DNA of 64,000 nucleotides from Botrimarina mediterranea (GCF_007753265.1 NZ_CP036349.1:3691363-3755362), one strand, 5' to 3'; positions 28,174 to 39,329 are shown, counted from the stretch's first letter. Program-made: numbers and translations. The notes: a model not told the origin generated them from the sequence alone.

Positions 28174-29882
28174 TCGACCCCCTCATAGGCGCCGGTCACG
28201 CCCGCTTCGTCGGCTGCCTGCCAGGGGGCGCCGCCCTTGCGAGCCCCGCACAGCGCGACCTCCATCCCAAGCGCCGCCGCCATCGCCGCCTTCGCAAGCG
28301 CCGCCTTGTCGGCCTCTTCGGCCGAGTTGGCGTAAGCGACTTGGATGTGGTTGCTCTTGTGACGGGCCATCATCTGGTCGCGCGACACGCCGTAGGTCAC
28401 CGCGTGCTGAATGGGCCACTGTGGCGTTGTCTCGCGCCAGCGGCGCTCGGTCTCCTCGATCGGCAGCGAGATCGCCTTCGCCCGCCCGATGTCCATCTTC
28501 AAGCGGCCGTCCTCGACGAAAACCCGCGACCAAACAAGCTCGCCCGGCTTGCTGACCCCCTTGATCGTGCCGCCGCCGTTGGGGAAGTACATCGCCGGCT
28601 GGCGGACGCTCGTGACGCCCGCCCAACCGCCGATCAGGTGCTCCGGCGGGACGCTGCCGCTGATCTCGAAGACCCAGACAAAGTCGTCGGTCGTCCCCGA
28701 ACGGTCGGCGTCGCCCCAACGGATGTCGTGCAATGTGTTCTCAACGGGCTGTCCCATCGCTTTGTGCAAGCGGTAGGTCATCAGCCCGTCGAGCCCCGCG
28801 CACTCATCGACTTCGTTGAAGTGCGGGATCGGCTCGCCCTCGTAGAGGACGCGCGAACCGTCACGGCTCTTCACCGGCGGACGAGCCGTGTTGTTGAGCG
28901 TTCCCTCGACGAGATCGCTCGCCGGCATCAAGTCCTTGAGGCCCTGCTGGTACTGGATGCCGAGGCAGTCGCACCCAAAGTCGTCCGCGATCCGCACCGC
29001 GGCGACGTACATCTTGCACTGCTGACGCAGTTGCTCGTCGGTGAGATCGGTCTCGTGCGTGGGGCCCGTCTCGAACTTAGCGCCTTGTTGCACCATCCAC
29101 TGCCGCACGGCGTCGGCCTCTTCGTCACTGACCTGTGTCGATTCGTAGTAGAGGGCCGACTGGCTGAGCCGTTCTTTGAAGACGCCGGTCGGGTTGAGCA
29201 GGTGGTCGGGGATGATCGCGTTGAACATCCCCATGCAGCCTTCGTCGAAGACACCCATGATCGCCTTCTCGCGCCGCAGCTGGGCGGCGAGCGCTTCGCC
29301 CAATTCGCGTTCGGCCTGGGGCGCCATCGACGGCGCGAAGGCGTGGACGTGATCGGTCGCGTGCTGGAGCTTGCCGGTCTCGAGCCACGTGGCCAGCTGC
29401 TCACGAAACTCGGGAGCGCCGAAGTCGTCAGCCCAAAGCGTCGAATACCGCACGCCCGCCTTGGTGAGCGAACCGTTGAGGTTCAGCATCCCCACAAGAC
29501 CCGGCCAAGTGCCCGACCAATTCGCGAGCGTCAGAATCGGGCCGCGGTGCGTCAATAGGCCGTGCAGGATGTGGTGCGAGTATTGCCAAACGGCCTCGGC
29601 GACAATGAGCGGCGCATCGGGGTCGAGCGTCCGGAAGACCTCTTGCCCCTCCTTTTGAGAGCCGATGAAGCCGTGCTTCTCGCTCTCCTTGTAGGGATGC
29701 GCCCGTTCCACCGCCCAGCCGAGAGCGTTTAGCGCCTGGCTGATCTCTAGTTCCATCGCGCGCTGCGCCGCCCAACAATTTTGATTGGCGGAGAGGCGGA
29801 GGTCGCCGTTTGCCATCAAGTAGACACGCTTGTCTCCCAGCGGGACCGGCGACGCAGCGGCGGGTAGGGCGTAAGACGACAT
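28170..29882 (-). CDS. fucI: L-fucose/L-arabinose isomerase family protein
   Basis: A 570-residue protein, close to the 590 of L-fucose isomerase. The C-terminal block [18 protein letters not shown] contains the metal-ligand histidine region characteristic of the family, and the middle has the conserved acidic metal ligands around [17 protein letters not shown] and [11 protein letters not shown]-type segments. It converts an aldose (L-fucose, possibly D-arabinose) to the ketose, with a divalent metal. It is first in the operon isomerase-aldolase-permease; no kinase gene is present to link the first two steps. Confidence 0.85.
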   Translation of the reverse strand: MSSYALPAAASPVPLGDKRVYLMANGDLRLSANQNCWAAQRAMELEISQALNALGWAVERAHPYKESEKHGFIGSQKEGQEVFRTLDPDAPLIVAEAVWQYSHHILHGLLTHRGPILTLANWSGTWPGLVGMLNLNGSLTKAGVRYSTLWADDFGAPEFREQLATWLETGKLQHATDHVHAFAPSMAPQAERELGEALAAQLRREKAIMGVFDEGCMGMFNAIIPDHLLNPTGVFKERLSQSALYYESTQVSDEEADAVRQWMVQQGAKFETGPTHETDLTDEQLRQQCKMYVAAVRIADDFGCDCLGIQYQQGLKDLMPASDLVEGTLNNTARPPVKSRDGSRVLYEGEPIPHFNEVDECAGLDGLMTYRLHKAMGQPVENTLHDIRWGDADRSGTTDDFVWVFEISGSVPPEHLIGGWAGVTSVRQPAMYFPNGGGTIKGVSKPGELVWSRVFVEDGRLKMDIGRAKAISLPIEETERRWRETTPQWPIQHAVTYGVSRDQMMARHKSNHIQVAYANSAEEADKAALAKAAMAAALGMEVALCGARKGGAPWQAADEAGVTGAYEGVE

Positions 29883-30063
29883 TCGGATCAGGCGATGGTG
29901 TTAGGAAGAAGGCGGCGTGACCTCACGTCGTCACGTCTGACAAGTCGGCAAATGCAGGAAGGCCTTGAGGTTAGACACTTTCCTATCGCCGAGGGGGGAT
30001 GTCAAAGGCCCCGGAATAATGGCCTTCTATCACGCCATCGCATGGACTCTCCGCAGGTTGTAC

Positions 30064-30669
30064 TCACATCAGGTGACCGATCGCATTAAAAGTCACCAGC
30101 TTCGCCTTGCCGTCGCGCCAGCGGACAATGTTCACGCAGCAGTTGGCTTGAGGCAGGAAGTATCCGCGCGCGAACGGGATGCCCAGCAGCGATCCGACGT
30201 AAACGCGATTCACCACGCTGTGCGCCGTGACGACGAACTCACCCCCCGCGTGCCGCGTCATCAGCGACTCCAATGCCGGTGTGACGCGATTGAGCAGCCC
30301 TTGCAGCGTCTCGCCACCGGGATAGCCATTCACGCCGGGGTCTTCGCGGAAGGCGCGGTACTGCTCCGGGTAATTGCGTTCGACCTCCGTCCAGTTGCTT
30401 CCCTCCCATCTGCCAACTTTCACTTCACGGATCGCATCGACCGGCTCGACCGCAAGCCCGTGCTTCTCGGCGATGAGACCGGCGGTCTCCATCGCCCGCT
30501 GCAGGGGACTCGAGTAGATCGCCCGGATCGGCCTGTGGGCGAGCCACTCCGCAGCGCGGGCGGCCTGCTCGCGGCCGATCGGCGCCAGCGGCTGATCGAT
30601 GCCGTCCCCCTGCATGACAGGTGGCTCGACGAGATTAGGCGGCGTCGCGCCGTGACGCAGCAAGTACAT
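30064..30669 (-). CDS. Histidine phosphatase (phosphoglycerate-mutase-like) family protein
   Basis: The ATG at 30669 puts the catalytic YLLRHGAT at the very N-terminus, as usual; a GTG at 30711 would add 14 residues. The RHG motif, the SSPLQRAMETA stretch with the second arginine, the acid-donor region VKVGRWEG and the second histidine in TAHSVVNR are all present in about 201 residues. Members remove phosphate from sugar phosphates or cofactors. It lies 181 bases upstream of the fucose operon on the same strand; cotranscription is possible but not shown. Confidence 0.87.
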   Translation of the reverse strand: MYLLRHGATPPNLVEPPVMQGDGIDQPLAPIGREQAARAAEWLAHRPIRAIYSSPLQRAMETAGLIAEKHGLAVEPVDAIREVKVGRWEGSNWTEVERNYPEQYRAFREDPGVNGYPGGETLQGLLNRVTPALESLMTRHAGGEFVVTAHSVVNRVYVGSLLGIPFARGYFLPQANCCVNIVRWRDGKAKLVTFNAIGHLM

Positions 30670-30780
30670 CAGGCTATCGCCATGACCCAGAGTATCGAAG
30701 AGGAGAGACACGTTGAATTGCGGATAAATGGTTTCGGATTACGTCAGTGAGAGCCCGCGAACGCGGACATACTCGTGTAC

Positions 30781-30951
30781 GAATGACCAATGACCAAGCC
30801 CCAATGACCAATGAGGAGGAAGTGGTGTTCAGGGGTCTGTTACCAGGAGTCAGGACGTGCCTCCGCACGAGTCTTCGACCCTTCCAACCTGATTACTGAC
30901 TACTGACTACTGACCCCTCATTGGTCATTGGGGCTTGGTCATTGGTCATTC
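30781..30951. repeat. Perfect 36-base inverted repeat built from a GACCAAT motif
   Basis: The arms 30781-30816 and 30916-30951 are exact reverse complements over 36 bases. Each arm is made of near-tandem ATGACCAATGACCAA units. Between them is a short direct repeat of TACTGAC units (about 30893-30913). The right arm overlaps the end of pdxA and provides its stop codon and last residues. Confidence 0.9.
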
Positions 30952-31973
30952 CGATTTCGTCGTCTCGACAGCGAAGCCGCGGCCTCGATTGCCGCGATCA
31001 TTCCGCTCGTCTCGGCGACACCACGCCACGCTTTGTCCGGCGCGGTGCCGTGCGCGACGCTGGTTCGTACGATCGGCAGGCCGAGCGTGATGTTCACGGC
31101 CCCGTGCATGCCGAGCAGCTTCAGCGCGATGTGCCCCTGGTCGTGGTACATGGCGACCACCGCGTCGAACTCGCCCGCGACGGCGCGGCCCATGAGGGTA
31201 TCGACCGGGTGGGGCCCCGTGGCGTCGATGCCCGCCGCCCGGGCGGCTTCGACGGCGGGAGCGATCAGGCGGGCCTCCTCATCGCCGAAAAGCCCGCCTT
31301 CGCCGGCGTGCGGGTTGAGCGCCGCCACGCCGATCCGCGGCCGTTCGGCGCCGTAAGCCGTCGCCGCATCGTGCGCCAGGCGGCACTTTTCCAAGATTGC
31401 TTCGACGCTCAGGGAGTCGATCGCGCTGCGGAGCGACTGGTGCAGAGTCGTGTGGATCACGCCGAGCCCGGCCCGCGTCCGCGACGCCAAGTCCTTCGGC
31501 AGGTAGAGCATCATTGCGAACTCACGGACGCCACACAGCTCGGCCAGAAGTTCAGTGTGGCCGGGGTAATCGTGCCCCGCGGCATGGAGGGCGGCCTTGC
31601 TGATCGGCGCGGTGACGACGGCGTCGACGCCGCCGGCGAGCGCCAGCCGCGTCGCCGCGACCACCGCTTGGTAGGCCGCCTCGCCCGTTTGAGCCGTGAC
31701 CACGCCGGGCACAATCGCCTGCGAATCTAGCGGCGGGCCCTCGACGCACGGCATGCAGTCGGCCGCGGAGACCGAGAAGGCGCCCTCCGCCGACGGAACG
31801 GCGACAACCGCCGCCGCCAGGCCGCGCAGGTCGGCCGCACGTTGCATCACCGCACGGTCGCCGTAGACGACTGGCTGACAGACGCGCCAGAGGCTCTCAC
31901 AAGCCCATACGGCGGCGATCACCTCGGGACCGACTCCAGCAGGGTCGCCCATCGTCAACGCAATACGGGCCAT
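30939..31973 (-). CDS. pdxA: 4-hydroxythreonine-4-phosphate dehydrogenase
   Basis: The ATG at 31973 opens directly into MARIALTMGDPAGVGPEV, the conserved N-terminus, so the 83 upstream codons are not used. The 344-residue protein has the metal-site histidines in GHTELLAEL and in the YHDQGHIALKLLG segment, and LNPHAGEGG and GLPIVRTSVAHGTA near the C-terminus. It oxidises 4-phosphohydroxy-L-threonine in the DXP-independent (PdxA/PdxJ) pyridoxal-phosphate pathway. The final residues (NRNDQ) and the TGA stop fall inside a dispersed inverted repeat, so the natural C-terminus may have been altered. Confidence 0.94.
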   Translation of the reverse strand: MARIALTMGDPAGVGPEVIAAVWACESLWRVCQPVVYGDRAVMQRAADLRGLAAAVVAVPSAEGAFSVSAADCMPCVEGPPLDSQAIVPGVVTAQTGEAAYQAVVAATRLALAGGVDAVVTAPISKAALHAAGHDYPGHTELLAELCGVREFAMMLYLPKDLASRTRAGLGVIHTTLHQSLRSAIDSLSVEAILEKCRLAHDAATAYGAERPRIGVAALNPHAGEGGLFGDEEARLIAPAVEAARAAGIDATGPHPVDTLMGRAVAGEFDAVVAMYHDQGHIALKLLGMHGAVNITLGLPIVRTSVAHGTAPDKAWRGVAETSGMIAAIEAAASLSRRRNRNDQ

Positions 31974-32227
31974 CCTAGAGCGTCCTGAGGGGGTCTGGTG
32001 GGAAGGGCAGGGGAGGTGAGCAGCCGATTCTAGTCGCCCCCCGCGCCGACGACAGTCCGTTGGACGGCGCACCCAACCACCGACCTGCCGGATATGCCGG
32101 CTAGCGAAAATGCGCTCCGTCGTGCCGCTTGGTCCGCGCGGTCCGGTTGGCCCGAACTCCTCCGGCGAAGCTTGCCGATGGCGCTGGTGAAGCCGTAATC
32201 CCGATATCGCTCTCGATCGCACCGGTC

Positions 32228-33283
32228 TTGAAGAAGTTCCTCTGCCTGCTGTCGGCCCTCGCCTTCGCGTCCCCGGGACGCGCCGAGGAGTTCGCCGCGC
32301 CGCTCGGGGTGACCCGGGCCGAACCCGTCACTGAGACGGTTTGCGAGCGCGACGCCGCCGGCGTTATCCGCGTTCAGCGTGAGGTCCGCCAGAACCGCCG
32401 GGGAGATTACGTCAACCACGGCGTCTGGCGAACTTGGGACGCCAGTGGCAAGCTCGCCGGCCAAGGCCGTTACGAGTCGGGGAAACCCGCCGGGCTCTGG
32501 TCTCGTTGGGCGACGGCCGAGGACACGCCGAGCCTCGCCGCCGACCACTTTGCCGGCTTCACCGGTCCGTTCCTCTCGCAGGCGAACTACCGCGACGGCC
32601 AGCTCGACGGCGTCTGGTCGATTTTCGACGCCAGCGGCAAACGCGTCAGCGAGGTCCATTTCGTGGCCGGCCAGCGCGACGGCTTCGCGACGCTCTGGAC
32701 CTCTGCGGGCGAGGTCAGCCGCCGATCACAGTTCGCAGCCGGCCTGCCGACTGGCGTCCTCCAGTCGCTCGACGAATCGGGCGAACTCGTCACGACCGCC
32801 CAGTTCGAAGCGGGCCGTGAGCGGATCGAGCACACGGAACACCACGACAACGGCCGGCTGAAGGCCCGAGAGGGTTGGCTCAGCGGCCTCCAGCGTCCGG
32901 TCGTGACCGACGACCCCTGGCGGCTGCGGCTGGCCCAGTACGAGCCCAGCGGCCCCGAGGTCCGCAGCGGCGTCCGCGAAGCCTGGTGGCCCAACGGCCA
33001 GCCCAAGCTGCAGACCGAGTACCGTCTCGGCAAGGCGGTTGGCGAGGCCCGCTGGTGGCACGAGAACGGCCAGCTTGCCCTCAGCGGCAATTACGACAGT
33101 GGCCTCGCCAGCGGCGAATGGAACTGGTGGCGAGAGAACGGCATGCGGGCCGCCGCCTGCCGCTTTAATCAGGGCAAACCCGCCGGTGAGTGGTCCCTTT
33201 GGGCCACCGACGGCCAACGGCAGCCGACGGCTTCCTCTAACGGGCGACTGGTACAACGGCCCACCACAATGCTCGTGCGTTGA
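32228..33283 (+). CDS. Secreted MORN/YwqK-like repeat protein
   Basis: The TTG at 32228 is preferred because it opens a signal peptide (KKFLCLLSALAFASPGRAEE); a TTG at 32129 would place 33 residues before it. The mature protein of about 330 residues consists of repeats of roughly 23-30 residues of the type G.W..W...G.L...G.Y..G...G.W..W, ending with a strong block (WWPNGQPKLQTEYRLGKAVG, WWHENGQLALSGNYDSGLAS). Such YwqK/MORN-like repeats are often annotated as antitoxins, but nothing here supports a toxin-antitoxin role. Probable function is a periplasmic binding scaffold; unknown. Confidence 0.82.
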   Translation: MKKFLCLLSALAFASPGRAEEFAAPLGVTRAEPVTETVCERDAAGVIRVQREVRQNRRGDYVNHGVWRTWDASGKLAGQGRYESGKPAGLWSRWATAEDTPSLAADHFAGFTGPFLSQANYRDGQLDGVWSIFDASGKRVSEVHFVAGQRDGFATLWTSAGEVSRRSQFAAGLPTGVLQSLDESGELVTTAQFEAGRERIEHTEHHDNGRLKAREGWLSGLQRPVVTDDPWRLRLAQYEPSGPEVRSGVREAWWPNGQPKLQTEYRLGKAVGEARWWHENGQLALSGNYDSGLASGEWNWWRENGMRAAACRFNQGKPAGEWSLWATDGQRQPTASSNGRLVQRPTTMLVR

Positions 33284-33470
33284 CGACAAGCGCCTGGGGC
33301 TGCTCAACCCCTACAGCCGGCGCCAGACGCCAAGATAACGGATGAACTTTGCCGTTCGACCCGATGGATTGGGGGGGATGGCTGTAACAGGCAAACTCGG
33401 GCAACTATAGTGGCCCAGAAGCCCGCCTGGGCGCTCGATCGCCCGTTCCCTTCGGACCCCCCATTACTGC

Positions 33471-33653
33471 ATGGCCAAAGCAATGTCGATCTTCGGCATG
33501 GCCGTGGCGGCGCTTCTGCTGCTGGCGTTTCTGCTGGACCTCGTCCTGCAAATCCCCTTTGGGGGGGCAAGCCCGATCATGGATATCGGCTTTGTCATTT
33601 GCGCGGCGATCCTTGGCTACATGGCCTGGGACGCTTTCCGGGCGTCGAACTAA
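33471..33653 (+). CDS. 60-residue membrane protein
   Basis: A complete small frame beginning MAKAMSIFGMAVAALLLLAF with two hydrophobic helices (about 7-27 and 36-53) separated by a polar loop (PFGGASPIMD). Its codon usage and high hydrophobicity fit a real gene. It lies in the gap between the repeat protein and the ZIP transporter. I do not recognise a family. Confidence 0.65.
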   Translation: MAKAMSIFGMAVAALLLLAFLLDLVLQIPFGGASPIMDIGFVICAAILGYMAWDAFRASN

Positions 33654-33675
33654 GGTCGATGGCGGGTGGCTTTTC

Positions 33676-33731
33676 TGTGGGAGGGGTCTCCAGACGCCGA
33701 TTACGGCCTCTAGGCCGCTACGGCATTGTGA
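33676..33731. repeat. Family 1 hairpin repeat, partial copy A
   Basis: Begins TGTGGGAGGGGTCTCCAGAC and continues CGCCGATTACGG, matching the left arm of copies at 34904, 40999 and 46301, but the right arm is missing or diverged. It starts about 20 bases after the small membrane protein stop. Confidence 0.75.
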
Positions 33732-33740
33732 GCTAACAAA

Positions 33741-33833
33741 GCTCACCACAGAGCCACCGAGGGCACTGATGACGAACAGAGACTTTTGGTAGCTCTGTGC
33801 CTTCCTACGCGTCCTCGGTGGCTCTGTGGCTAA
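33741..33833. repeat. CACAGAG-type inverted repeat (family 3)
   Basis: CCACAGAGCCACCGAGG at 33746-33762 pairs perfectly (17 bases) with CCTCGGTGGCTCTGTGG at 33813-33829. The ZIP transporter stop codon lies at the right edge (33830-33832). Related copies are at 39330 and 48601. Confidence 0.85.
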
Positions 33834-34753
33834 TCCAAACGCGTCGTGGGCGGATCAAGCGGCGACTCGATCGCCGTCGGCGTAGGCCCAGGCGTAGGCC
33901 CGTGCGAATGCGTCTCCAGCCGCTGAGCCAGCTCCGCCACGCCCAACCCCGCTAGAACCGCCGCCGACAGGGCGATCCGGTCATGGTGGTGGAACTGAAG
34001 CTCCGGCAAGAGGTCGCTCATCGCCACGCAGAGGAAGACGCCGGCCGAGAAAGCGACGCCGGCCGCGACACCGGCCGACGGCCCCGACTCGCCCACCGGG
34101 GACAGGCCGAGGACGTACAGCGCCACTCCCGCCGGCACCGCTAGGGCGAACAGGCCGTTCACGAGGGCTTGGGCGCCGGGGCCCCATTTGTCTTTGCCCA
34201 TCAAGACGGCGATCGTCATCGCGTCGAGCGGCTTGTGCAGCACGATTGCGATAAACGCCCCCAGGCCCGGCAGCCAGACCTCGTCTGGCGTGTGGCGGAC
34301 GCTTGCCGCCAGGGCGACGCCCGACAGCAGGGTGTGCAGCGTGAGCCCCATCGCCGCGCCGCTCCACGTCATCTCAGGGGTGTGCTCGCTGTGGGAGTGC
34401 TCGTGGCCGCAATCAGGGTGATCTTCGTGGTCGTGGTGATGCGCTGCGGGGTCTTCGTCCGCCTCGTGGTGATGGAAGCAGAAGAACCGCTCGATGAGGA
34501 ACATCACCAGGAAGCCGGCGATGGTCCAACGGAACACCGCCAGCGTCGCCCCCGGCCCCGGCGCCGAAGCCGCTAGGGCGTGCGGCAGCAGGTGCAGCAT
34601 GGCGACGCCGAGCATCGTCCCGGCCACGAAGCTGACAATGAGCTCGGTCCGCCGGTGCGAAAACCGCAGCCACCGCGGCACGAGCCCCCCCGCGATCGAC
34701 GCGGCGACGATCGCGATGCAGTAGTAAGTCAGCAGGACGTAGTCCGTGGACAA
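33830..34753 (-). CDS. ZIP-family metal transporter
   Basis: A 307-residue protein (TTG start) with eight predicted helices. A histidine/aspartate-rich loop (HHHEADED, then [19 protein letters not shown]) between helices 3 and 4 is typical of ZIP cytoplasmic metal-binding loops, and the transport-site motifs [12 protein letters not shown] and LHKPLDAM are present. Expected substrate is Zn2+ or another divalent metal. The stop codon is supplied by the edge of a dispersed repeat. Confidence 0.9.
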   Translation of the reverse strand: MSTDYVLLTYYCIAIVAASIAGGLVPRWLRFSHRRTELIVSFVAGTMLGVAMLHLLPHALAASAPGPGATLAVFRWTIAGFLVMFLIERFFCFHHHEADEDPAAHHHDHEDHPDCGHEHSHSEHTPEMTWSGAAMGLTLHTLLSGVALAASVRHTPDEVWLPGLGAFIAIVLHKPLDAMTIAVLMGKDKWGPGAQALVNGLFALAVPAGVALYVLGLSPVGESGPSAGVAAGVAFSAGVFLCVAMSDLLPELQFHHHDRIALSAAVLAGLGVAELAQRLETHSHGPTPGPTPTAIESPLDPPTTRLD

Positions 34754-34776
34754 CGTTGGTTTTCCGGGAAGGGGGA

Positions 34777-34822
34777 AACCGCCAGGACGCCAGGAGCGCC
34801 GGGGATCGCCAAGAAGGAAAGG
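34777..34822. repeat. Family 4 repeat (ACCGCCAGGACGCCAGG), copy 1
   Basis: The stretch GGAAACCGCCAGGACGCCAG followed by GAGCGCCGGGGATCGCCA is nearly the same as the one at 53329. No gene covers it. Confidence 0.75.
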
Positions 34823-34903
34823 GGTTAAAAAATGAAAGCCCCTCAGGATGGTTTCCGAGGCGATTCGCCGCTAGGGTCTGGCGTGACGGTCCCTACAGAT
34901 CAG

Positions 34904-34993
34904 CTGTGCGAGGCGTCTCCAGACGCCGATTACGCGCACCATGCCGTTTCGGAATAGATACCGTCATCGGGGTCTGGAGACCCCTCCTACAAA
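34904..34993. repeat. Family 1 hairpin repeat, copy B
   Basis: Left arm TGTGCGAGGCGTCTCCAGAC, core containing GCACCATGCCG, right arm ATCGGGGTCTGGAGACCCCT ending CCTACAA. The arms pair over about 26 bases with a few mismatches. It ends 26 bases before dtd. Confidence 0.85.
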
Positions 34994-35019
34994 AAACCGC
35001 TTGGCGGTGCCCGTCCTTC

Positions 35020-35469
35020 ATGAAAGCCGTCGTTCAACGTGTCAGCGAGGCCAGCGTCACTGTCGATGGCGAGGTCGTCGGCCAGATCGGGCCGGGGCTG
35101 ATGGTCCTGCTCGGCGTTGCGGAGGGCGATACCGAGCAGGAGGCCCGCTGGATGGCGGACAAGCTCGTCGGGCTCCGCATCTTCGAGGACGACGACGGCA
35201 AGATGAACCGTTCGCTGCTCGACACGGGCGGCGCCATGCTCGTCGTCAGCCAGTTCACACTGCTGGGCGACTGCCGCAAGGGAAAACGCCCCAGCTTCAT
35301 CGGCGCCGCGGCGCCGGAGGTCGCTAACAAGCTTTATGAGCGGTTCGTAGCGTTGGTCGGCGCGGCGGGCGTGCCGACGGCGACGGGGCGGTTCCGCACC
35401 GAGATGAAGGTCGCCCTCGTGAACGAGGGCCCCGTGACAATCCTCGTCGAAACGCCGCCGCAGGCGTGA
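35020..35469 (+). CDS. dtd: D-aminoacyl-tRNA deacylase
   Basis: The ATG at 35020 gives the standard N-terminus [15 protein letters not shown] and a 149-residue product of normal length. The active-site motif [17 protein letters not shown] and the C-terminal GPVTILVET (Gly-cis-Pro motif) are intact. The enzyme hydrolyses D-amino acids mischarged on tRNA. It converges with the following gene, with only eight bases between stops. Confidence 0.96.
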   Translation: MKAVVQRVSEASVTVDGEVVGQIGPGLMVLLGVAEGDTEQEARWMADKLVGLRIFEDDDGKMNRSLLDTGGAMLVVSQFTLLGDCRKGKRPSFIGAAAPEVANKLYERFVALVGAAGVPTATGRFRTEMKVALVNEGPVTILVETPPQA

Positions 35470-35477
35470 AACGACCG

Positions 35478-36479
35478 CTACCGAGTGAACGGTTCGGATA
35501 ACGCGGCGCTGCGATTGGGTGCGAACCCGCCGCTTGTCGCCCCCGGCGGCGCGAACCAAGACGGTGTTCCTGGCGGCAAGGTTGTTGGTTGAGCGGGTTG
35601 CTGACTCGGCAATGGATAAGTCGGCGGCTGAGGCGACGACTGCCGATCCTGCGCCGGCGCCGACTGCCTGTCCGGGTCCGACCGCCGGAACACATTAGAC
35701 CAATTCGACACCGACGGGGACGGTGGCGTCGAATTGTTTAGCCCCCCTCCGGTCCGCTGCGCGAGCCGCTCTTCGATCGCCTCGACCTTGCTCGCCGTGC
35801 CGCGCAATTTGGCGGCGAGTTGCGGGTTTCGTAGTTCAACGCGGTCGATCACCATCGGCTCGGTGCCGATCATCAACGCGACGACCGCCAGCTTGGCGTA
35901 GGCCGAGAAATTGGCTTTCGGGTCCTTGCCAAAGAACTTCACCGCCGTGCCGAACGATTTCTTGAACTTCGGAACGACGCCGCGGGTGTCGATGCTGTAG
36001 ACCTCGTCGAGCACTAGGTGACTGAGCGCCCCGAGACCCACCGCAATCGCCTTCAGGTAGCGCACGAAGATCTGATCGGGCGGCCCACTGATCAAGAACG
36101 CCAAGCCCGCAAAGGTCAGCACCGCCGGGATGCTGTGCCACATGCCGCGGTGAACGCTCCAACGGCCGATCAGCTTGGCGAGCCAGAAGCGAATGCCGAA
36201 GTACATCAACACGCCGCAGAGCACGATCTGGTCGTGCGACAGGTCGAACTGTTTGAAGCGGTCGATCATCAGCAGCGGAATCACCGCCGCTGCGAAGCCC
36301 AGCGCCTCGCGCCGTGGCACGCCCGAATCGCTGTCGATGTCCGGCAACATCCCTGACACGCCGCACAACCCGCCGGCCAACACAGACGTCGAGAGGTCGA
36401 ACCCCAGCCCCGACGCGACAACGGCGTACCCCGCGCCGATGGCGCTGGAGAACGTCACGTGCGTCTTGAAGTCGGCCAC
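35478..36479 (-). CDS. Membrane-bound metal-dependent hydrolase, YdjM/DUF457 type
   Basis: A 333-residue protein with the family's N-terminal FKTHVTFSSAIGAGYA, then GMLPDIDSDSG and HRGMWHS, which hold the putative metal-binding histidines and aspartates, and five or six membrane helices. The last 90 residues are proline/serine/glutamine-rich and look disordered, a feature not usual for the core family. LexA-regulated YdjM of E. coli is a relative; no substrate is known. Confidence 0.83.
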   Translation of the reverse strand: MADFKTHVTFSSAIGAGYAVVASGLGFDLSTSVLAGGLCGVSGMLPDIDSDSGVPRREALGFAAAVIPLLMIDRFKQFDLSHDQIVLCGVLMYFGIRFWLAKLIGRWSVHRGMWHSIPAVLTFAGLAFLISGPPDQIFVRYLKAIAVGLGALSHLVLDEVYSIDTRGVVPKFKKSFGTAVKFFGKDPKANFSAYAKLAVVALMIGTEPMVIDRVELRNPQLAAKLRGTASKVEAIEERLAQRTGGGLNNSTPPSPSVSNWSNVFRRSDPDRQSAPAQDRQSSPQPPTYPLPSQQPAQPTTLPPGTPSWFAPPGATSGGFAPNRSAALSEPFTR

Positions 36480-36486
36480 TTTGTGG

Positions 36487-36695
36487 AGGGGCGGGGGACT
36501 AGGGACGTGGGACTAGGGACGCAAGCGCGCGTAGGGTAGGGGATCCGTGTTTTCGGCGGAACACGAGCCCCGAGTGCTGGCGCCCTCATGCCAGCGGCGC
36601 CGATATCGCTATTCGGCCTACCACAACAACCCGATAAACTCCTGGCCCTACGGGGGACTCCATCGTCCCCCGTCCCTAACCCCTAGCCCCTTCCC
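36487..36695. repeat. G/C-run repeat pair (GGGACTAGGGAC type)
   Basis: GGGGGACTAGGGACGTGGGA at about 36493 and, inverted, CCCCCGTCCCTAACCCCTAG at about 36667 face each other across 140 bases. The right half runs directly to the ATG of the CvpA-like gene. The same motif is found in frame inside the AAA+ gene at 40303. Confidence 0.7.
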
Positions 36696-37526
36696 ATGGC
36701 GACCTACGACCTGCTGATGATCGCGATCCTCGTGGGGATGACGCTCTTCGGCTACTTCCGCGGGATGGCCTGGCAGCTCGCCTACCTGGCGTCGTTTGTC
36801 GCCAGCTACTTCGTCGCTGTGAAGTTCGCCGACCAAGTGGCGCCGCATATCCCCTACGTGACCGCGCCAGCTAATAAGTTTGTCGCGATGCTGCTGATCT
36901 ATATCGGGACGTCGTTCGTTGTCTGGTACCTGTTCCGGGTCGTGCGAAAGGGGATCGACAGCGTGAAGATGGAGGGCTTCGATCACCAGATGGGCGCCAT
37001 CATCGGCATCGGACGTGGAACACTTTGGTGTGTGGGGGTTACTTTTTTCGCTGTGACGCTTCCCTTCGTCCCTCAGGCATGGAAACAGCAGGTCGTCGGC
37101 TCGAAATCGGGCTTCTACATCGCTCGCCTCTTGGACGAGACCGACTCGCTCTTCCCGCCGGAGGTCCATCAGGTGGTCGGCCCGTACCTGAATCGCCTCG
37201 AGACCGAGCTCCACTCCGGCCAAACGGGCGTTGCGCCGACTCCGCAACAGGCGAACGGTTGGCCCAACGCTGCTAATTCGCAGCCGGCCCCGCAGGCCGC
37301 CCCGTCGTGGGGGCAACCGGCTGCCCAGACCCCAGCGTCTCCGGGCTGGCCAACGAGTCAGCCAGCCGGTCGGGCCCAACCCCCAGGCGCACAGCCCGCC
37401 ACCCAGCCTTCGCCAGCCGACTTCGGCTGGCCCTCGGCGAGCGCCCAGCCTGTTACCGGCTCGACGCCCAGCGGCGGCCCATCGGACACGACTGCTCAGC
37501 CGGTGAGCTGGCCGCACTGGCCGTAA
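36696..37526 (+). CDS. CvpA family protein with Pro/Gln-rich tail
   Basis: The first 165 residues form the CvpA domain: four membrane helices starting YDLLMIAILVGMTLFGYFRG and ending near GTLWCVGVTFFAVTLPFV. From about residue 175 the chain is proline-, glutamine-, alanine- and tryptophan-rich with imperfect repeats (QPAPQAAPSWGQPAAQ and similar) and probably unstructured. CvpA in E. coli is needed for colicin V export and bile resistance; its role in planctomycetes is unknown. The 276-residue length is the core domain plus this tail. Confidence 0.84.
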   Translation: MATYDLLMIAILVGMTLFGYFRGMAWQLAYLASFVASYFVAVKFADQVAPHIPYVTAPANKFVAMLLIYIGTSFVVWYLFRVVRKGIDSVKMEGFDHQMGAIIGIGRGTLWCVGVTFFAVTLPFVPQAWKQQVVGSKSGFYIARLLDETDSLFPPEVHQVVGPYLNRLETELHSGQTGVAPTPQQANGWPNAANSQPAPQAAPSWGQPAAQTPASPGWPTSQPAGRAQPPGAQPATQPSPADFGWPSASAQPVTGSTPSGGPSDTTAQPVSWPHWP

Positions 37527-37800
37527 CAGCAGTTTTTTGCCGGATTCAAGCAGTTTCCCTGTCACGTTTTGGGGAGTTCTGGAATTAATAAGGGCAGATG
37601 CTGCGCGCCGAACCGGCTGCCGTTTAGAACCGTAAGCGGTCTAACACGGTAGTTATTCGGGTCGAAATCCGGTAGGAATCATCGCCTGCCGGGCGCTTAT
37701 ACTGCCCAGCTCATCGAACTCAGACGCCACGGGGTCCCAAACCGACACCACGTGCGTTTGACAAATTACAACAACGTCTCTCTATCGGAGCCCTCACGAC

Positions 37801-39264
<1,464 letters not shown>

Positions 39265-39290
39265 TCCGCTTCGTTCTTCTGAAATAGCGA

Positions 39291-39328
39291 GAGCCCGCCG
39301 GAGCAGTTTCCGGCGGGCTCATTTTTTT
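39291..39328 (+). terminator. Rho-independent terminator of the Gfo/Idh/MocA gene
   Basis: GAGCCCGCCGGA (39291-39302) pairs exactly with TCCGGCGGGCTC (39309-39320) and is followed by ATTTTTTTG, 27 bases after the stop codon. Confidence 0.93.
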
Positions 39329-39329
39329 G

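Noticed and set aside
28341-29558. 405-codon plus-strand frame antisense to the isomerase gene
   Set aside because: Long antisense frames are expected at this GC content; the minus-strand gene has full family motifs and operon overlap.
32030-32659. 209-codon minus-strand frame over the YwqK-like gene
   Set aside because: It is a shadow frame of the GC-rich plus-strand gene, whose signal peptide and repeats are clear.
32228-33283. Toxin-antitoxin module suggested by the YwqK-like repeats
   Set aside because: No toxin-sized partner gene is adjacent and the product carries a signal peptide.
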